Assembly: GCA_963383645.1 (NCBI GenBank)
Contig: OY726572.1
Location: 67,773,738-67,837,737 of the forward strand
Reading direction: 5' to 3'
Source of the DNA: Muscardinus avellanarius
Lineage: Eukaryota > Chordata > Mammalia > Rodentia > Gliridae
Length of the DNA: 64,000 bases
In this document: in pieces, positions 1-11,287 of the stretch
Layout: every line of letters starts with the position of its first letter
Position numbering within the stretch: position 1 is the first letter of the stretch
Position numbers and translations under genes: made by a program
Notes under the pieces: generated by a model
What the model saw: the letters and a program-made list of their open reading frames with translations, nothing else
What the model was told of the DNA's origin: nothing
Database searches by the model: none

Positions 1-80
1 AAGAAAAAGGGCTGGGGTATGGTTCAGGGGTAGAATGCCCTCAGGCTCAATCCCAGTACCAGTAAAAATAAAAGTAAAAA
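1..80 (+). repeat. SINE, ID-like 3' half, cut by the window edge
   Basis: The tRNA-derived half of a B1-dID composite. It reads 'ggctggggtatggttcagg', then the 'ggtagaatgccc' block, then an A-rich tail. The B1 half would lie left of the window. Confidence 0.75.
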
Positions 81-1559
81 GTCTCTAAATTCTGGGTGTT
101 TTGCTACACACCAGTGAATAAGTGGAACCACGACAAAGTAGGATTTGAGCCCAGCAGCCTCTGCCCAGCTTAGTCTCAGCACTACGCTCATCTGGTTGGG
201 AGTGGAATGTCATACCAACCCTAAAATATTCCCAGGGTCCACAGTAGTGCTCAATGGAAATTTTTTGGATGAATGAATCTTTTTCAGAGAGGTAGGAAGG
301 TCTAAGGCCTATTTCAAAGGGCAGGGTGGACAATAGCTCACCTTTCAATAACTATCACATCTCTCCTGTTACCAGTATTCCCCAAACAAAAACAAGCTAA
401 GGTATTCCTAAATCTGGAAACAGTTGTGTGGACATCACCAGTCTCCCACCCACCCTTCCTCTCTCAGTTAAATTCACATCAAGCAAAATAAAAAAGTTAG
501 CAGAGTTTATGCTTTTGATGGTCTTCTCCCATCTCACCAAGCCGCCGTCCCACCCCTGGCATCATCTCTCCCTCCCCTTTGACCTTCAGGGCCCAACAGC
601 CCCTTTCCCCTCTTTCGACAAGCCGAAAAGGAGCAGGGAAGGTGGACATTATAGAAATGGAGGAAGAAGAGCTGGATGTTAGTAGGTGGTTGTAGAAGCC
701 AAAGAAATGGAGCTCTAAACTGGGTATTTTCAGGAGGCACCCTCCAGCAGGTGGAGGTATTCTAAGGATGAGAAGGCGGCAGGTGGTGTCCACAATATAC
801 CCCTGAGGGTGGAGAATAAAGGGCTGCTCCCTGCCTCTCTAAATCCCTTTGGACTGTCCAGGAAGGCTGGCCAGGGCCCTGCAGCTGTGGCCTCCACATG
901 TGGACCTGCAGAATAGTTACTCCAGCCTGGTAAAAAAAAAAACCCTCGCGTCAATGCGGCCAGTCCTCTGCTTTCTGCCAGCCCTGGCTACCTTTTCTGT
1001 TCCAAGCTCCCTCTGCACCTGCTCCTGCAAGCATGCACACACCTCCCAAGGTCACGGACAGAGGCTCAGGCACCTGGTTCCCACACCCAGAAAACCATCT
1101 GAGCCCCTGGCTGCAGACTGAATCAAAAAGGGAGAGCAGGCCCCACTCGGTACTCAAAGGCAGAGTGTGGGCTGTGCATGCAGACACTCACACACACGCA
1201 AAGCAATGCGGTGGGGCCCAAACACCCAGAGGCACTGTGGCCAAAGGATGTGAGGAGAGAGAAACATGTGTGGACACACATGCACATCTCCAGACTGTCA
1301 CACGTGCACGCCAGCACGCAGGGACACCCGCACAGGTGCCCGGCCAGGCCTCGGCACCCAGCCCCTCCCCCACCCCCACTGAAGCAGGTGGGGTCGGACT
1401 GGGGTTTGAAAGCGCTCCCCTCCTCCCTCCCTCCAGCCCTGATACCCAGGATCCAGTGTCCCAGTGGGTTCTGGAGCCCGCCCCCGCCCCCCAACTAGGC
1501 TCGGGAACGAAAGGCGGGAGGGGGGAGGGGCAGCTTGGTCTCAAAGCGTTCTGATTTTA
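81..1559. other. Intergenic or intronic stretch without a recognised gene
   Basis: No exon or repeat family was recognised. Positions 1170-1345 are rich in imperfect CA/TG dinucleotides (ACACAC, ACATGTG, ACGTGCACG), which keep short chance frames open. If the FBXO41 assignment of the next island is right, this is first-intron sequence of that gene, because the gene would run leftwards. Confidence 0.5.
1479..1487 (-). promoter_or_regulatory. EGR-family consensus site
   Basis: The minus strand reads GCGGGGGCG, an exact match to the EGR1-4 zinc-finger target class. It lies about 80 bp left of the CpG island. Binding is inferred. Confidence 0.4.
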
Positions 1560-1737
1560 ATTTCTTACATTAACCCCTTCCCTGACTGTGGCCTGGCCTC
1601 CTAGGATCCCTCCCAGCTGGGGGGTCTCGCGGGCCTCCGGAGGGGAGTGGGGTAGAGGAAGGGGAGGAGGAGGCAGCGGCTGGGGTCCTCCCTGCCTCGC
1701 CCCTGCACAGCGGTCCCGCAGCGCGCCCCCGACTCGC

Positions 1738-1747
1738 CCTTACCTCC
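1738..1747 (-). other. Candidate 5' splice donor of the FBXO41 leader exon
   Basis: The minus strand reads GGAG|GTAAGG, with the exon ending at 1744 and the intron starting at 1743. This is close to the MAG|GTRAGT consensus. Its place within a CpG island fits a short leader exon beginning somewhere in 1.8-2.3 kb. Confidence 0.45.
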
Positions 1748-1886
1748 TCCACCTCGCCGCTAGGCCAGGCCCGCAGCCGGGGCTGGGGGTGCAGAGGCAG
1801 CCCCCGCGTGCCAGGTCCAGACGCAGGGCCGCCTCGGGGCCTCGGATCTCTTTCCCTCCGCAGCCTCGGGTGGCCGCGGCGGCCAG

Positions 1887-1895
1887 CGCCCCCGC
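1887..1895 (-). promoter_or_regulatory. EGR-family consensus site in CpG island
   Basis: Exact GCGGGGGCG on the minus strand. It lies 12 bp from a second exact site in the opposite orientation at 1908-1916. Confidence 0.45.
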
Positions 1896-1907
1896 CTCCC
1901 TCTCGGG

Positions 1908-1916
1908 GCGGGGGCG
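1908..1916 (+). promoter_or_regulatory. EGR-family consensus site in CpG island
   Basis: Exact GCGGGGGCG on the plus strand, forming an inverted pair with the site at 1887-1895. Sp-family proteins could also bind. Confidence 0.45.
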
Positions 1917-2620
1917 TCCAAGCCTCTCAGCCAGTCGCAGCGGGAGGGGTGCACAAATCGGGTGGGGGAAGGATGGAGGAGGAGGGGAGGGAGGAGGGGG
2001 CGCGCGGCCCCAGGAAAGCGAGGGAAGGCGGAGGGAGGCGGCGAGGGGGTGGGGCGGAACCGGCCCCTCCTCCGGGGCGGGCTCTCAGCGAGCTGGGGAG
2101 CGGCAGATGCAGCCAGGAGCGGCTGCGCCGGGACCCCACGTTTTCCGCCAAAGGTGGCTTGGATGGGGGAGGGGTCCGCGGCTCCGCCCTGGGGGCGCAG
2201 GGACAGCTCGCGCCGCGCCCTTCGCGGGTTCCGGCACCACCCGGTGCATTCTGCCTCGGGCACTTCCAGCCGGGCCTCTGCTGCCCACCTTTAATTCGGG
2301 CTTCTCCGCCCTAACCCTACCGCTCTGGCGGTGGCCTGCCCCTACTCGGGGGCAAATCCTGGGCTGGGTGGTTCTTGGACTCGAAAGGGGGCGGGCTCCG
2401 GAGCCTGCGCTATCCCTGGGATCTGCGCCAAGGTCCTTAAGTGGCCTCTTGGGCTCCGCCTGGGTTGTGCACTCGGTGACCTCCGGTCAGATGCGTTGTC
2501 TTCGCGGAGATCTCCTGGGACGATCCCCTCTGGGCGTGCACCGGGAAGTAGCGGAGCTGGGAGTGGCTGCGGCGAGGTCCAGGGACCCAATCCTGCATTT
2601 AAGGTGTAGCCTAAGTGCGC

Positions 2621-3103
2621 GCGTCCCGTTACAGATCCCCTCCTGGAGACCGGAGGAGGATAGTCAGGGAACACGGCGTTGGTTCCCTCCCAGGCAAACC
2701 CACTACTTGGCTAGGAGAGCAGCCAGGTTTCCTAGTAATGGAGCATCTAGGGACATCACCACCCCCTTAGGGCCTATTCAGCTGGTAAAGCAGGAATGAT
2801 TTGACTGTCTGATCCTAGGCTTGGAGGAAGTTGGCAGGGCTGCAGTGTGCTACCAGGACGAGGGCTGCGCTGAGCCTTAGATGAGGAAGGGGAGGGGGAA
2901 TTATTTACACTAGAGGTTAGTGCTTGGGTCAGGGTTGTACTCAAGGCTTTGGGGGGGGGGGCGGTCCGGCTGCAGCAGAAGAGATCTCCAATTTAGTCGC
3001 AGGATATTTCAGTAAATTGGAGGTTGTTGGTGACTTCCACTGACTCCATATTACTCTTATAAAGGCAAAGACATTGGGGCACTTAGTACCAGGAATAATA
3101 ATT
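2621..3103. other. Unique sequence, no gene seen
   Basis: GC content falls to the genomic background. There is a G10 run near 2950. No repeat family or exon is recognised. Confidence 0.5.
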
Positions 3104-3641
3104 TCTTTTTTGTGTGTGTACATGGATAGTACGGGGATTGAACCCAGGGGTATTCTACCTTAGAGCTACACCCCTAACCTTATTTTATTTATTTATGTAT
3201 TATTATTTCTTTATTGCGGTACTGGAGATAGAACCCAAGGCATTCTACCTCAGAGCTACACCCTCGGCCTTATTTATTTATTTATTTATTTATTTTTGCG
3301 GGTCTGGGGATGGTACCTAGAGGCATTCGACCTCTGAACTACACTCCCAGCCCTATTTTTTATTCTTTATTTTGAAACAGGGTCTCACTAAGTTGCAGAG
3401 GGACTCACTAAGTAGCTGAGGCTGTCCGCGAACTGCGAACCTCCTGTCTCAGCCTCCTAAATGCTGGGATTACAAGGGTGCGCCACCACGCCCGGCTTCT
3501 ATTTTATTTTTATTTTAAAACAAGGTCTCACTCGGTTGATGAGAGTCTCACTACTTGCTGACACTGTCCTCGCACCTATGATCTTCCTGTCTCAGTCTCC
3601 CAAGTACTGGGATTATAGGCGCGCACTACCACACCCAGCTT
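3104..3641 (-). repeat. Cluster of four minus-strand SINE pieces
   Basis: ID half 3104-3190, ID half 3212-3275, a full type I composite 3292-3498 ending in the B1 head (complement of 'gccgggcgtgg'), then a B1 half 3499-3641. The (TTTA)n stretches between them are degraded tails. Confidence 0.85.
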
Positions 3642-3839
3642 TAAGAAAGAATGATTTGTACACTTGCTGCCATGTGGCTTTGGGGAAAAACTTTAATAAA
3701 GACTGGAGTCTGTACAGTGTCCAATCAGGTCTAGCTCCTGTTCTTCCATCTTCTCTTCCTCCTTGTAGCTCCTGAATTTGTTTCCTCCTCCAGGAAGCCT
3801 TCTTAAATAGAGCAAATAAGAAATCACTTCTCCCAAGAC

Positions 3840-4030
3840 CTAAGTGCTAACAACTGTATTAACCAAGTCTCAAACATCATGTTAGTTTTTTTTTTATGCA
3901 GAGCATTTAATCTTCCTACTGAACTTATCATGTAGACATTATTATTGTTATTACATTTTTCAGGTAGATAAAGTTCGGAGCTCATCAAATGGCACGGCCA
4001 GGATTTGAGTGTAAGTTATTCAAGTCCAGT
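3840..4030 (-). repeat. Possible MIR fragment
   Basis: The block 'ttacatttttcaggtagata', followed by 'ggcacggccaggatttgagtg', resembles antisense MIR (threshold-of-detection '...gaggaaactgag...ggcagagccaggattcgaa' pattern). It is strongly diverged. Confidence 0.45.
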
Positions 4031-4221
4031 CTCTGCTCAACCACAGGGCTCTCCTGCTACCCCTTTGCTGTAATAAAGACAAATGCAGACTCCCTGAATC
4101 TACCTGCTTTTGCAAATAGCCAAAAATATCTTTGTATTGTCTTGGTTCCACCTTTGTTGTTGTGATTTTTGTCCTTATTTTGTGCTTCCTATGAATGTAT
4201 GGAAACAACTTGGGGCAGGCT

Positions 4222-4480
4222 TTGTATGTGTGTGTGTATTCTTTTGTTCATGTGTGTATGTGTATGCATGCACGGGCAGGTGCACACCTGTGAGTATGCA
4301 TGCACACTGGTGCGTGTTTTGTGAGTGCATATGCGCATGTTCGTGTGTGTGCAGGTGTGTGTGTGTGCATGTACTCATCTGCAAGTGCATATAAGAATGT
4401 GCACGTGTGTCATGTGTGTGTGGGGTTATTTCTATAATGTGTGAGGACATGGACATGTATTTGCACATGTGCGCATGTGT
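4222..4480. repeat. Degenerate TG/CA-rich tract
   Basis: About 260 bp of imperfect alternating purine-pyrimidine sequence: TGTGTG runs mixed with GCATGCAC, TGCGCATG and CACGTG. It is not a clean microsatellite. Confidence 0.75.
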
Positions 4481-4581
4481 GACCATGCTACATTTCACAG
4501 ACAACAGTTCCTGCTTGGTTGTTATGGGAACCACAGTTCTAAAAATGTTAAACTGAATCCCACTCCATGTGGGCCAGAGAA

Positions 4582-4584
<3 letters not shown>

Positions 4585-4636
<52 letters not shown>
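4585..4636 (+). repeat. (GA)n microsatellite
   Basis: About 26 uninterrupted GA units. Confidence 0.95.
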
Positions 4637-4639
<3 letters not shown>

Positions 4640-4794
4640 AGAAGCACTCAGTGTGACAGATATATCTGGGGTCAGAGCTGAGGCACAGAATCATAAGCTT
4701 AGTAAAAAATTGGACAGGCTCAGACTAGTCAGAGGTGGGGTCCCATGGTTGTTCTTACCACCTCTCCTTCCTGGTCCTTCCTTTTCCTCTTATA

Positions 4795-4951
4795 TGTGTG
4801 TTAATGGGGATTGAACCCAGGAGCATTCTACCTCTGAGCTGCACTCCAAGCCCCCTTTTTAAATTATTTTTTTGAATTTTGAAATGAGCTCGCTAAGTTG
4901 TTCATACTGTCCCAGGTATTGGGATTACAGGCGTGCGTCACCACACCTGAC
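4795..4951 (-). repeat. SINE, short minus-strand composite
   Basis: ID half with 'ggattgaacccaggagcatt', followed by a deleted B1 half ending 'ccacacctgact'. The middle of B1 is missing. Confidence 0.75.
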
Positions 4952-5122
4952 TCCCCCTTCTCTTCTCTAGCTTCTCGAGTCACTCCAGCCACCTGTCTTC
5001 CCTCCTTCTTCCTCTTTCTCTTTTCCATCCCCTCTTGAGGCTTTTTTTTCTTTTTCAACTAATTGGCACAATAATTAGGAGCTGGTGATATGGGGTCACA
5101 GATGTGGATCAAACAATATTTC

Positions 5123-5780
5123 AGCCAGGTGTAGTGCTACACGCTTGTATCCCAGTACTTGGGAGGCTGAGACAGGAAGGTCATAGGTTCATGGCCAGCC
5201 TCAGCTACTTAGGCCTTCTGCAACTTAGTGAGACCCTGTTTTAAAATAAAGAATAAAAAAAAATAGGGCCGGAGCCGGGCATGGTGGTGCACCCTTGTAT
5301 TCCCAGCATTTGGGAGGCTGAGACAGGAGGATCACAGTTCGCAGCCAGCCTACTTAGTAAGGCCCTCTGCAACTCACTGAGACCCTGTTTCAAAAACTAA
5401 AAAGACTAAAAAATAGGGCTGGGGGTGTAGCTCGGAGGAATAATGCCCCTGGGTTCCACCCCCAGTACTGCAAAAAAAAAAAAAAAAAATAGGGCCAGGC
5501 ATGCTATGGCACACTTATAATCCTAGCATTCGGGAGGCTGAGACAGAAGGATGCAGTTCGTGGATAGCCTCAACTACTTAGTGAGGCCTTTTGCAACTCA
5601 GTGAGACTCTGTTTCAAAATAAAGAATAAAAATATAGGGCTGGGGATGTCTCTCAGAGGTAGAATGCCCCTGGGTTCTAGTCCTAGTAACACAGGGGGGA
5701 AAAATAGGGCTGAGGGTATAGTTCAGAAGTAGAAGGCCCCCAGGTTCAATCCTTAGTACTGCAAACAAACAACAAAAAAA
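5123..5780 (+). repeat. Head-to-tail array of four plus-strand SINEs
   Basis: Composite 5123-5268, type I composite 5272-5490, composite 5491-5696 and ID half 5704-5780. Each B1 head follows the A-tail of the previous copy, as expected when new copies land in A-rich tails. Confidence 0.85.
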
Positions 5781-5918
5781 CTCACAAATGTTTCTGCTCA
5801 CAAGCAGGAGTATTTGGATAATGGATGGAGAAAGGAAAGAGGGCAAAGAACAAAGGGAGGGATAATAGAGGAAGCTGGAAGGTGAATTTGGATCAGATAT
5901 GAAGGGATGTGATGCAGG

Positions 5919-5921
<3 letters not shown>

Positions 5922-5967
<46 letters not shown>
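5922..5967 (+). repeat. (GT)n microsatellite
   Basis: About 23 GT units, abutting the 3' end of the next minus-strand SINE. Confidence 0.95.
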
Positions 5968-5969
<2 letters not shown>

Positions 5970-6396
5970 CTGTGTGTTTATTTTGTTTTCTGTAGTATTG
6001 GTGATGGAACCCAGGGCATTCTACCTCTGAGCTATACCCCCAGCCCGAGCTGGGCGTGGTGGCGCATGCCCGTAATCCCAGTACTTGGGAGGTTGAGACA
6101 GGAGGATCACGCAGGTTCAAAGCCAGCCTCAGCTACTAAGTGAGGCTCTCAGCAACTTAGTGAGACCCTGTTTCCAAATAAATAAAATAGGTTGGGGGTG
6201 TAGCCCAGAGGTAGAAGGCCCCTGGATTCCATCCCCAGTACTACAAAAATAAATAAATAAAAATAAATAAATAAATACCCCAGCCCTATTTTATTCTTTT
6301 ATTTTGAAACAGGACCTCACTATGTTGCTGAGGTTGGCTGCAAACCTATGATCCTCCTGCCTTTGCCTCCCAGTACTGGGATTACAAGCTTGGGCC
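5968..6396. repeat. Minus-strand SINE split by a plus-strand SINE
   Basis: The outer minus-strand copy covers 5968-6046 and 6279-6396. The inner plus-strand copy is about 6047-6278 and ends in (AAAT)n. The motif 'taccccagccc' (with one extra C at the left) is repeated on both sides of the inner copy, as expected for its TSD. Confidence 0.8.
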
Positions 6397-6962
6397 TATA
6401 TTTTTGTAGGAGGGTGGAAGCCTTGGTCTATTGCACCATGAAGGCATTTTAAGGAATTGTTATAATTAGTGCAGTGCAATGTGGAATGGAAGGAGAGATA
6501 ATGAGGCAGACAAGAGAAGCAGTTTGGCATAGTTTTTTTTTGGTGTGTGTATGTGTGTGTGTGTGTGGTATGGGGGATGGAACCCAGGAGCATTCTACCT
6601 CCAAGCTACACCCCCAGCCCTATTTTTTATTCTTTATTTTAAAACAAGGCCTCATTCAGTTGCAGACGGCCTCACTAAATTGCTGAGGCTCTCTGTGAAC
6701 CTGTGATTCTCCTGTCTCAGTCTCCCAAGTACTGGAATTACAAGTGTGCGCCATTATGCCCAGCTTGGCATAGTTCAAACTGGTTATATCTAGCTGATCA
6801 CTAGAAGGGCACAGGGGTTTGGGTGAGGGAAGAGGAAATAGCAGATATTCTGATTGCTCTGTCAAACTTTTTCCCATATCCCACCTCCTCCTTAAGATTC
6901 TCATTACTCTTCCTATCTCCCCAGTGTGAGAATCCAGACATACTAGGATAGCCTCTGTTACT

Positions 6963-6994
<32 letters not shown>

Positions 6995-7158
6995 GAATTC
7001 CTCAGGTGCATTAGAAGATAAAAAATGTGGAAATCACTGGCCCAGCATGTATTTTTTGAATGACTGAACTCATGGATATACAGTCTTGGAACTGGAAGGC
7101 CCAGGTTCAAGGCCCACTTCTATCTCTTACTCTCTCGATGTGTCCTTAAGAAAATTCC
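6397..7158. other. Stretch between SINEs without a gene
   Basis: Apart from the SINE at 6532-6765 it holds unique sequence and a (GT)15 microsatellite at 6963-6993. No exon is recognised. Confidence 0.5.
6532..6765 (-). repeat. SINE, full minus-strand composite
   Basis: T-run plus (GT)n tail, ID half, linker complement, then the B1 half ending 'attatgcccagctt'. Confidence 0.85.
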
Positions 7159-7568
7159 CAAGCCAGATATGATGGCACATACCTGTAATCCCAGTACTTA
7201 GGAGGCTAAGACAGGAGGATTCTAGGTTCACAGCCAGCCTCAGCAATTTGGCGAGACCATTTCCAAGTAAAAAATAAAATAGGGCCTGGGGTGAGCTGGG
7301 TGTGGTGGCACACACTTGTAATCCCAGTACTTGGGAGGCTGAGACAGGAGGATTCCAGGTTCACAGCTAGCCTCAGCTACTTAATGAGGCCCTCTGCAAC
7401 TTAGTGAGAACTTGTTTCAAAGTAAAGAATAAAAAATAGGGCTGAGGATGTAGTTCAGAGGTAGAATGCCCTGTGTCCCACCCCTAGTAGCACGAAAAGA
7501 AAAAAAAAAGATAGGGTCAGGGATGTAACTCAGAAGTGGAATGCTTTTGCATCAAACACACACAAAAA
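7159..7568 (+). repeat. Three plus-strand SINE pieces in tandem
   Basis: B1-rich copy 7159-7290, type I composite 7293-7510, ID half 7511-7568. Confidence 0.8.
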
Positions 7569-7734
7569 AGTCTCCAAACAACTTGGGCCTGTGTTATTAT
7601 GTGATTCCACATGATTGTCATAGCCAAGGTGTATGTGTACATGGAAGGTGTGGAGTGGCATAGACTGAGAGGTACTGGCCAATAGGCACACAGAAGATAA
7701 ATGCGGGAACAATTTCAGTAGAAGAATCAGCATT

Positions 7735-7935
7735 TTTCTGGGCATATTGTCACACACTTGTAATCCCAGTACTTGGGAGGCTGAGACAGGAGGATCACAG
7801 GATTGGGGTCAGCATCAGTAATTTAGCGAGACCTCAGCAACTCAGTGAGACTTTTTTTTTTTAATAAAAAATAAAAAGGGCTGGGGTGTAGCTTTGAGAT
7901 AGGATGCCCCTGGGTTCAATCTCCAGTATCCTCCC
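7735..7935 (+). repeat. SINE composite, plus strand
   Basis: Diverged B1 head 'tgggcatattgtcacacac', linker with a T/A-rich swap, and an ID half ending at 'caatctccagtatcc'. Confidence 0.8.
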
Positions 7936-8752
7936 CACCTCCAAGTCAACATCTTCTGGCTTCAGTTTTCAACAAAATTGTCAACTGGTGACATAAGGGT
8001 TTTCCTGCTACAGAGTATGTGGTCTGCTTCACAAAATGTAGCAGACATCTCCAGAAGTGCTCAGCTGAGCTTGCAAGTAAGGAAAGAAAACATGGATCAA
8101 AGCAAGGGAAATGAGAACTCGAATGTAACCTTGATGTGTGCTGGAAGGAATCCCAGGTCTACTTCTTGTCTGTCTTGACCTGGGCCCTAGTTGGAATAGG
8201 GGGAGCTGCTTATGAAAAATTACAACTGTTTGAGTTAGAGTTTGAACTCGCAATGCCTGTAAGATACAGGAACCTCAAGCCAAGGAATTAACAAAAGAGT
8301 TATCGTTATCAGGTGATGCTCTTGGAGTGCCCAGCAGAACAAAAACAGGAGGAATACATCTTCAACCCTGACCACATTGTATTGCTGCCCAGGTAAATCC
8401 CCACTGACAATAAACTGAAAGCTAAAAACTATAATCCACAAAAGAAAACAGTGTACCATGAATAAGAGTTGATAAGAGCCTGGAAAATGGCAAAAAGTTC
8501 CAAGTCTAAGTGACAGCCTTGGAGGAAGGAGGGGGAAAGGGGACTCTCAGAGAACCATATTTACTTAGGAACCAAACAAATTATTGTCACTATTAACAGG
8601 AATTGGGTATATGAAAGAAGGCTCTGATTTTAGACAGATTATATTTGAAATAGTAGTGGGACATCCTACAGGGATGGTCATTAGCCAGAACTGAGGGGCT
8701 GACTGAATTAGATGTCATCTATGGCATCTAAGAGATGAAAGACTGACAATGA
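7936..8752. other. Unique stretch, no gene recognised
   Basis: About 800 bp with no SINE. It contains short chance frames only and no splice-flanked frame. An old L1 or LTR origin is possible but could not be assigned. Confidence 0.4.
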
Positions 8753-8978
8753 GCCAGGTGTGGTGGGATTACACTTGTAATTTCAGCATTCGGGAGACTG
8801 AGACAGGAGGATCGTGGTTCGCGGACAGCCTCAGCTACATAGTGAGGCCCTTTGCAACTCAGTGAAACCCTGTTTCAAAGTAAAGAATAATAATAATAAA
8901 AAAAATAGGGCTGAGGGTGTAGCTTAGAAATAGAATGCCCCTAGGTTCAAACCCCAATACTGTTTAAAAAAAAAAAAG
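8753..8978 (+). repeat. SINE composite, type I-like
   Basis: B1 head 'gagccaggtgtggtggg', linker 'caaagtaaagaataataat', ID half and A12 tail. Confidence 0.85.
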
Positions 8979-9015
8979 TAAGGAAAACATGCCTGGATCT
9001 GTTTGGGTTTATTCT

Positions 9016-9474
9016 TTTTTCTTTTTTCTTTTTTTTCCTCCTCTCTTTTGTGCTGGAGATGGAATGCAGAGGCATTCTACCTCCAAGATACAACTTCCTT
9101 TTTTATTTATTTTAATTTTTAATTCAATTTTATTTGTGGTGCTGGGGATGGAACCTAGGAGCTTTCTACTCTTAGCTACACTCCCAGACCTATTTGATAT
9201 TTTATTTGGAAACAGGGTCTCACTAAGTTGCTGAGAGCCTCACTAAGTAGCTGAGGCTGGCTTCGAACCTGAGCAATCTTCCTGTCTCAGCCTCACAAAT
9301 GCTGGGATTACAAGCGTGCGCCACCACGCCCGGCTCATTTTTTATTTTGAAACAGGGTCTCACTAGGTTGCTGAGAGTCTCACTACTTGCTGAGGCTATT
9401 CTCAAACCTGTGATCCTTCTGTCTCAGCCTCCCAAGAACTGGGATTATAGGCATGCACCACTGCACCTGGCTTG
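9016..9474 (-). repeat. Minus-strand SINE cluster
   Basis: ID half about 9016-9100, a type II copy 9118-9335 ending with an intact B1 head, and a B1 half 9336-9474. Confidence 0.85.
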
Positions 9475-9554
9475 GTTTGGGTTGATTTTCTGATGGTTTG
9501 ATTTTAATTCTCTCCCTCTCTGGCCTAACATTCTCATCCCTCAAATCACTAGGG

Positions 9555-9986
9555 GAAACTGGGCATGGTGGTGCACCCTTATAATCCCAGCATTTGCCGG
9601 GCGTGGTGGCGCACGCTTGTAATCCCCGCTCTTAGGAGGCTGAGACAGGAGAATCGCACAGGTTCGAAGCCAGCCTCAGCTACTTAGTGAGGCTCTTAGC
9701 AACTTAGTGAGACCCTGTTTCTAAATAAAACATAAAATAGGTCTGGGAGTATAGCCTGGAGGTAGAAAGCCTCTGGGTTCTACCTCCAGTACCACACACA
9801 CAAAAATAATCCCAGGAGGCTGAGACAGGAGGATCATGATTCAAGGATGGCCTCAGCTACTTAGTGAGGCCCTTCGCAACTCAGTAAGACCCTGTTTCAA
9901 AATAAAAAAATAATACTAAAAAAATAGGGCTGGGAGTGTAGCTCGGAGGTAGAATGCCCCTGGGTTAAATCTCTAGTACCCCCCCC
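9555..9986 (+). repeat. Old SINE interrupted by a type II SINE
   Basis: The outer copy covers 9555-9595 and 9807-9986. The inner type II copy is 9596-9806 with an 'acacacac' tail. The short word 'ataatcccag' of the host SINE appears on both sides, so it is the TSD; a few host bases were lost on the right. Confidence 0.8.
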
Positions 9987-9998
9987 AAGTCATTAGAG

Positions 9999-10215
9999 GA
10001 GCCAAGCATGGTGGTGCACCCCTGTAATCCAAGTACTTGGGAAGCTGAGCTAGGATGATCACAGGTTCAAGGCCAATCTCAGAAATTTCGTGAGACTCTC
10101 AGCAACTTAGTGAGGCCCTGTATCTAAATAAAAAATATAGGGCTGGGGTGTAACTCAGAGAATGCACCTGGCTTCTATCCCTGGTACCACCGCTCCCCGC
10201 CCCCCAAGAAAAAAA
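9999..10215 (+). repeat. SINE composite, plus strand
   Basis: B1 head 'gccaagcatggtggtgcac' through an ID half and a C-rich then A-rich tail. Confidence 0.8.
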
Positions 10216-10279
10216 TCACTAGGGAATCTCCAGTAAACAAGGACACAGGAGGCAGGGTTGTCTTGGAGTTACAGAACCA

Positions 10280-10390
10280 GGCTGAACTCTACTACTAGGA
10301 CTACTATTAAGTGACTTCTTTGGCATTCCATTTTCTCATCAATAACACTAGGTCTATTATTAGGGTGTGAGATTTCGATGAAACACAGCT
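10280..10390 (+). repeat. Probable MIR fragment
   Basis: 'aagtgacttctttggcattc' followed by 'cattttctcatcaataaca' follows the MIR core order (TCACTT...CAGTTTCCTCATCTGTAAAA) with high divergence. Confidence 0.5.
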
Positions 10391-10687
10391 GGTGGGGGGC
10401 AGGATGACGGTCAAAGACCAGCCACCCACAGCCTGCTGGCTCTTCCTAATTTGTTCACTTGTGTGCTTTGGGACCAGCTGCTCCCCAAATGAAACTTTAT
10501 ACTCCTCCTTATCCTACTGCATATGAAAAGTGAGTTCAGGTGGCCCATGACTATGAGTGAAAGGCATGGTACTCAAATAGTAAGACAGGATCACCATTAT
10601 CCCATGTCTCTGGAATCTACCATTCACCTATCACAGGACCTTGAAATTCATCATTTGAGCCTTTTCATAGGGTTAAACATTGCCCTC

Positions 10688-10899
10688 TGCCCGGCCTGGT
10701 GGCTCACACTTGTAATCCCAGTACTTGGGAGGCTGAGACAGGAGGATTTGGGTTTGCAGCCAGCCCTCAGCTACTTAGTGAGGCCCTCTGCAACTGAGTG
10801 AGACTCTGTTTCAAAATAAAGAATAAAAAATCAGACTAGGGTGAGCTTGAAGGTAGAATGCCCCTAGGTTCCATCCCCAGCACCCCACCACACACAAAT
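10688..10899 (+). repeat. SINE composite, type I
   Basis: Complete from the B1 head 'gcccggcctggtggctcac' to the ID half, ending 'caccacacacaaa'. Confidence 0.85.
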
Positions 10900-11287
10900 T
10901 GCCCTCTGTAGGTTATTCTTCTAAAATGTTAATCCCCCGGAAGAGGTACCATCAAATTCTTCAGCACTAAGTCATTAATAAGATACAAGACACTCAGCCT
11001 TGTGAAGCCCTTAATACCTGAGAGAAAAACGAATGGAATTCTCTGGATCATTTGGTCTCTGGTCAACAGGCTGCAGTGCAGGGATGCTAGGGGTGGGGTG
11101 GGGGAGGAGCCAGAGTATTGGAAGCTGGGTTGATGTAGCATCATAGGGCTGTGGGCTCTCCTAATTCTAACACAGCTCAGAAGGGAAAAGAAGGAAGTCT
11201 GTAGACACAGGCCCTCCCCTTGCCTTGCCTTAGCAGAGAGGAGTCACTGGGAAGGGGGAGGTGGGGCACATGGAAACCTTATTTGTT
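10900..11287. other. Unique stretch, no gene seen
   Basis: Non-repetitive sequence between two SINE blocks. No exon or family was recognised. Confidence 0.5.

Larger units (their letters stand above)
1560..2620 (-). promoter_or_regulatory. FBXO41: CpG island, probable FBXO41 promoter and 5' untranslated exon
   Basis: Dense CpG dinucleotides and GC-boxes begin near 1.56 kb and fade by about 2.6 kb; no TATA box is visible. A strong minus-strand splice donor sits at 1739-1744 inside the island. In other mammals FBXO41, a neuronal F-box gene, is the neighbour of EGR4 on the same strand, with its 5' end facing the EGR4 3' end, and that is the geometry here. The FBXO41 coding sequence was not found, so the name rests on synteny alone. 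Long open frames here on both strands look like GC-rich chance frames. Confidence 0.5.

Noticed and set aside
1588..2799. 403-codon open frame on the plus strand
   Set aside because: It lies in a CpG island, is built of Gly/Arg/Pro/Ser runs typical of GC-rich chance frames, shows no domain, and overlaps equally open frames on the other strand.
4110..4534. Open frames on both strands at 4.1-4.5 kb (Cys/Val and His/Thr rich)
   Set aside because: Produced by the TG/CA-rich tract, which has no stops in either direction.
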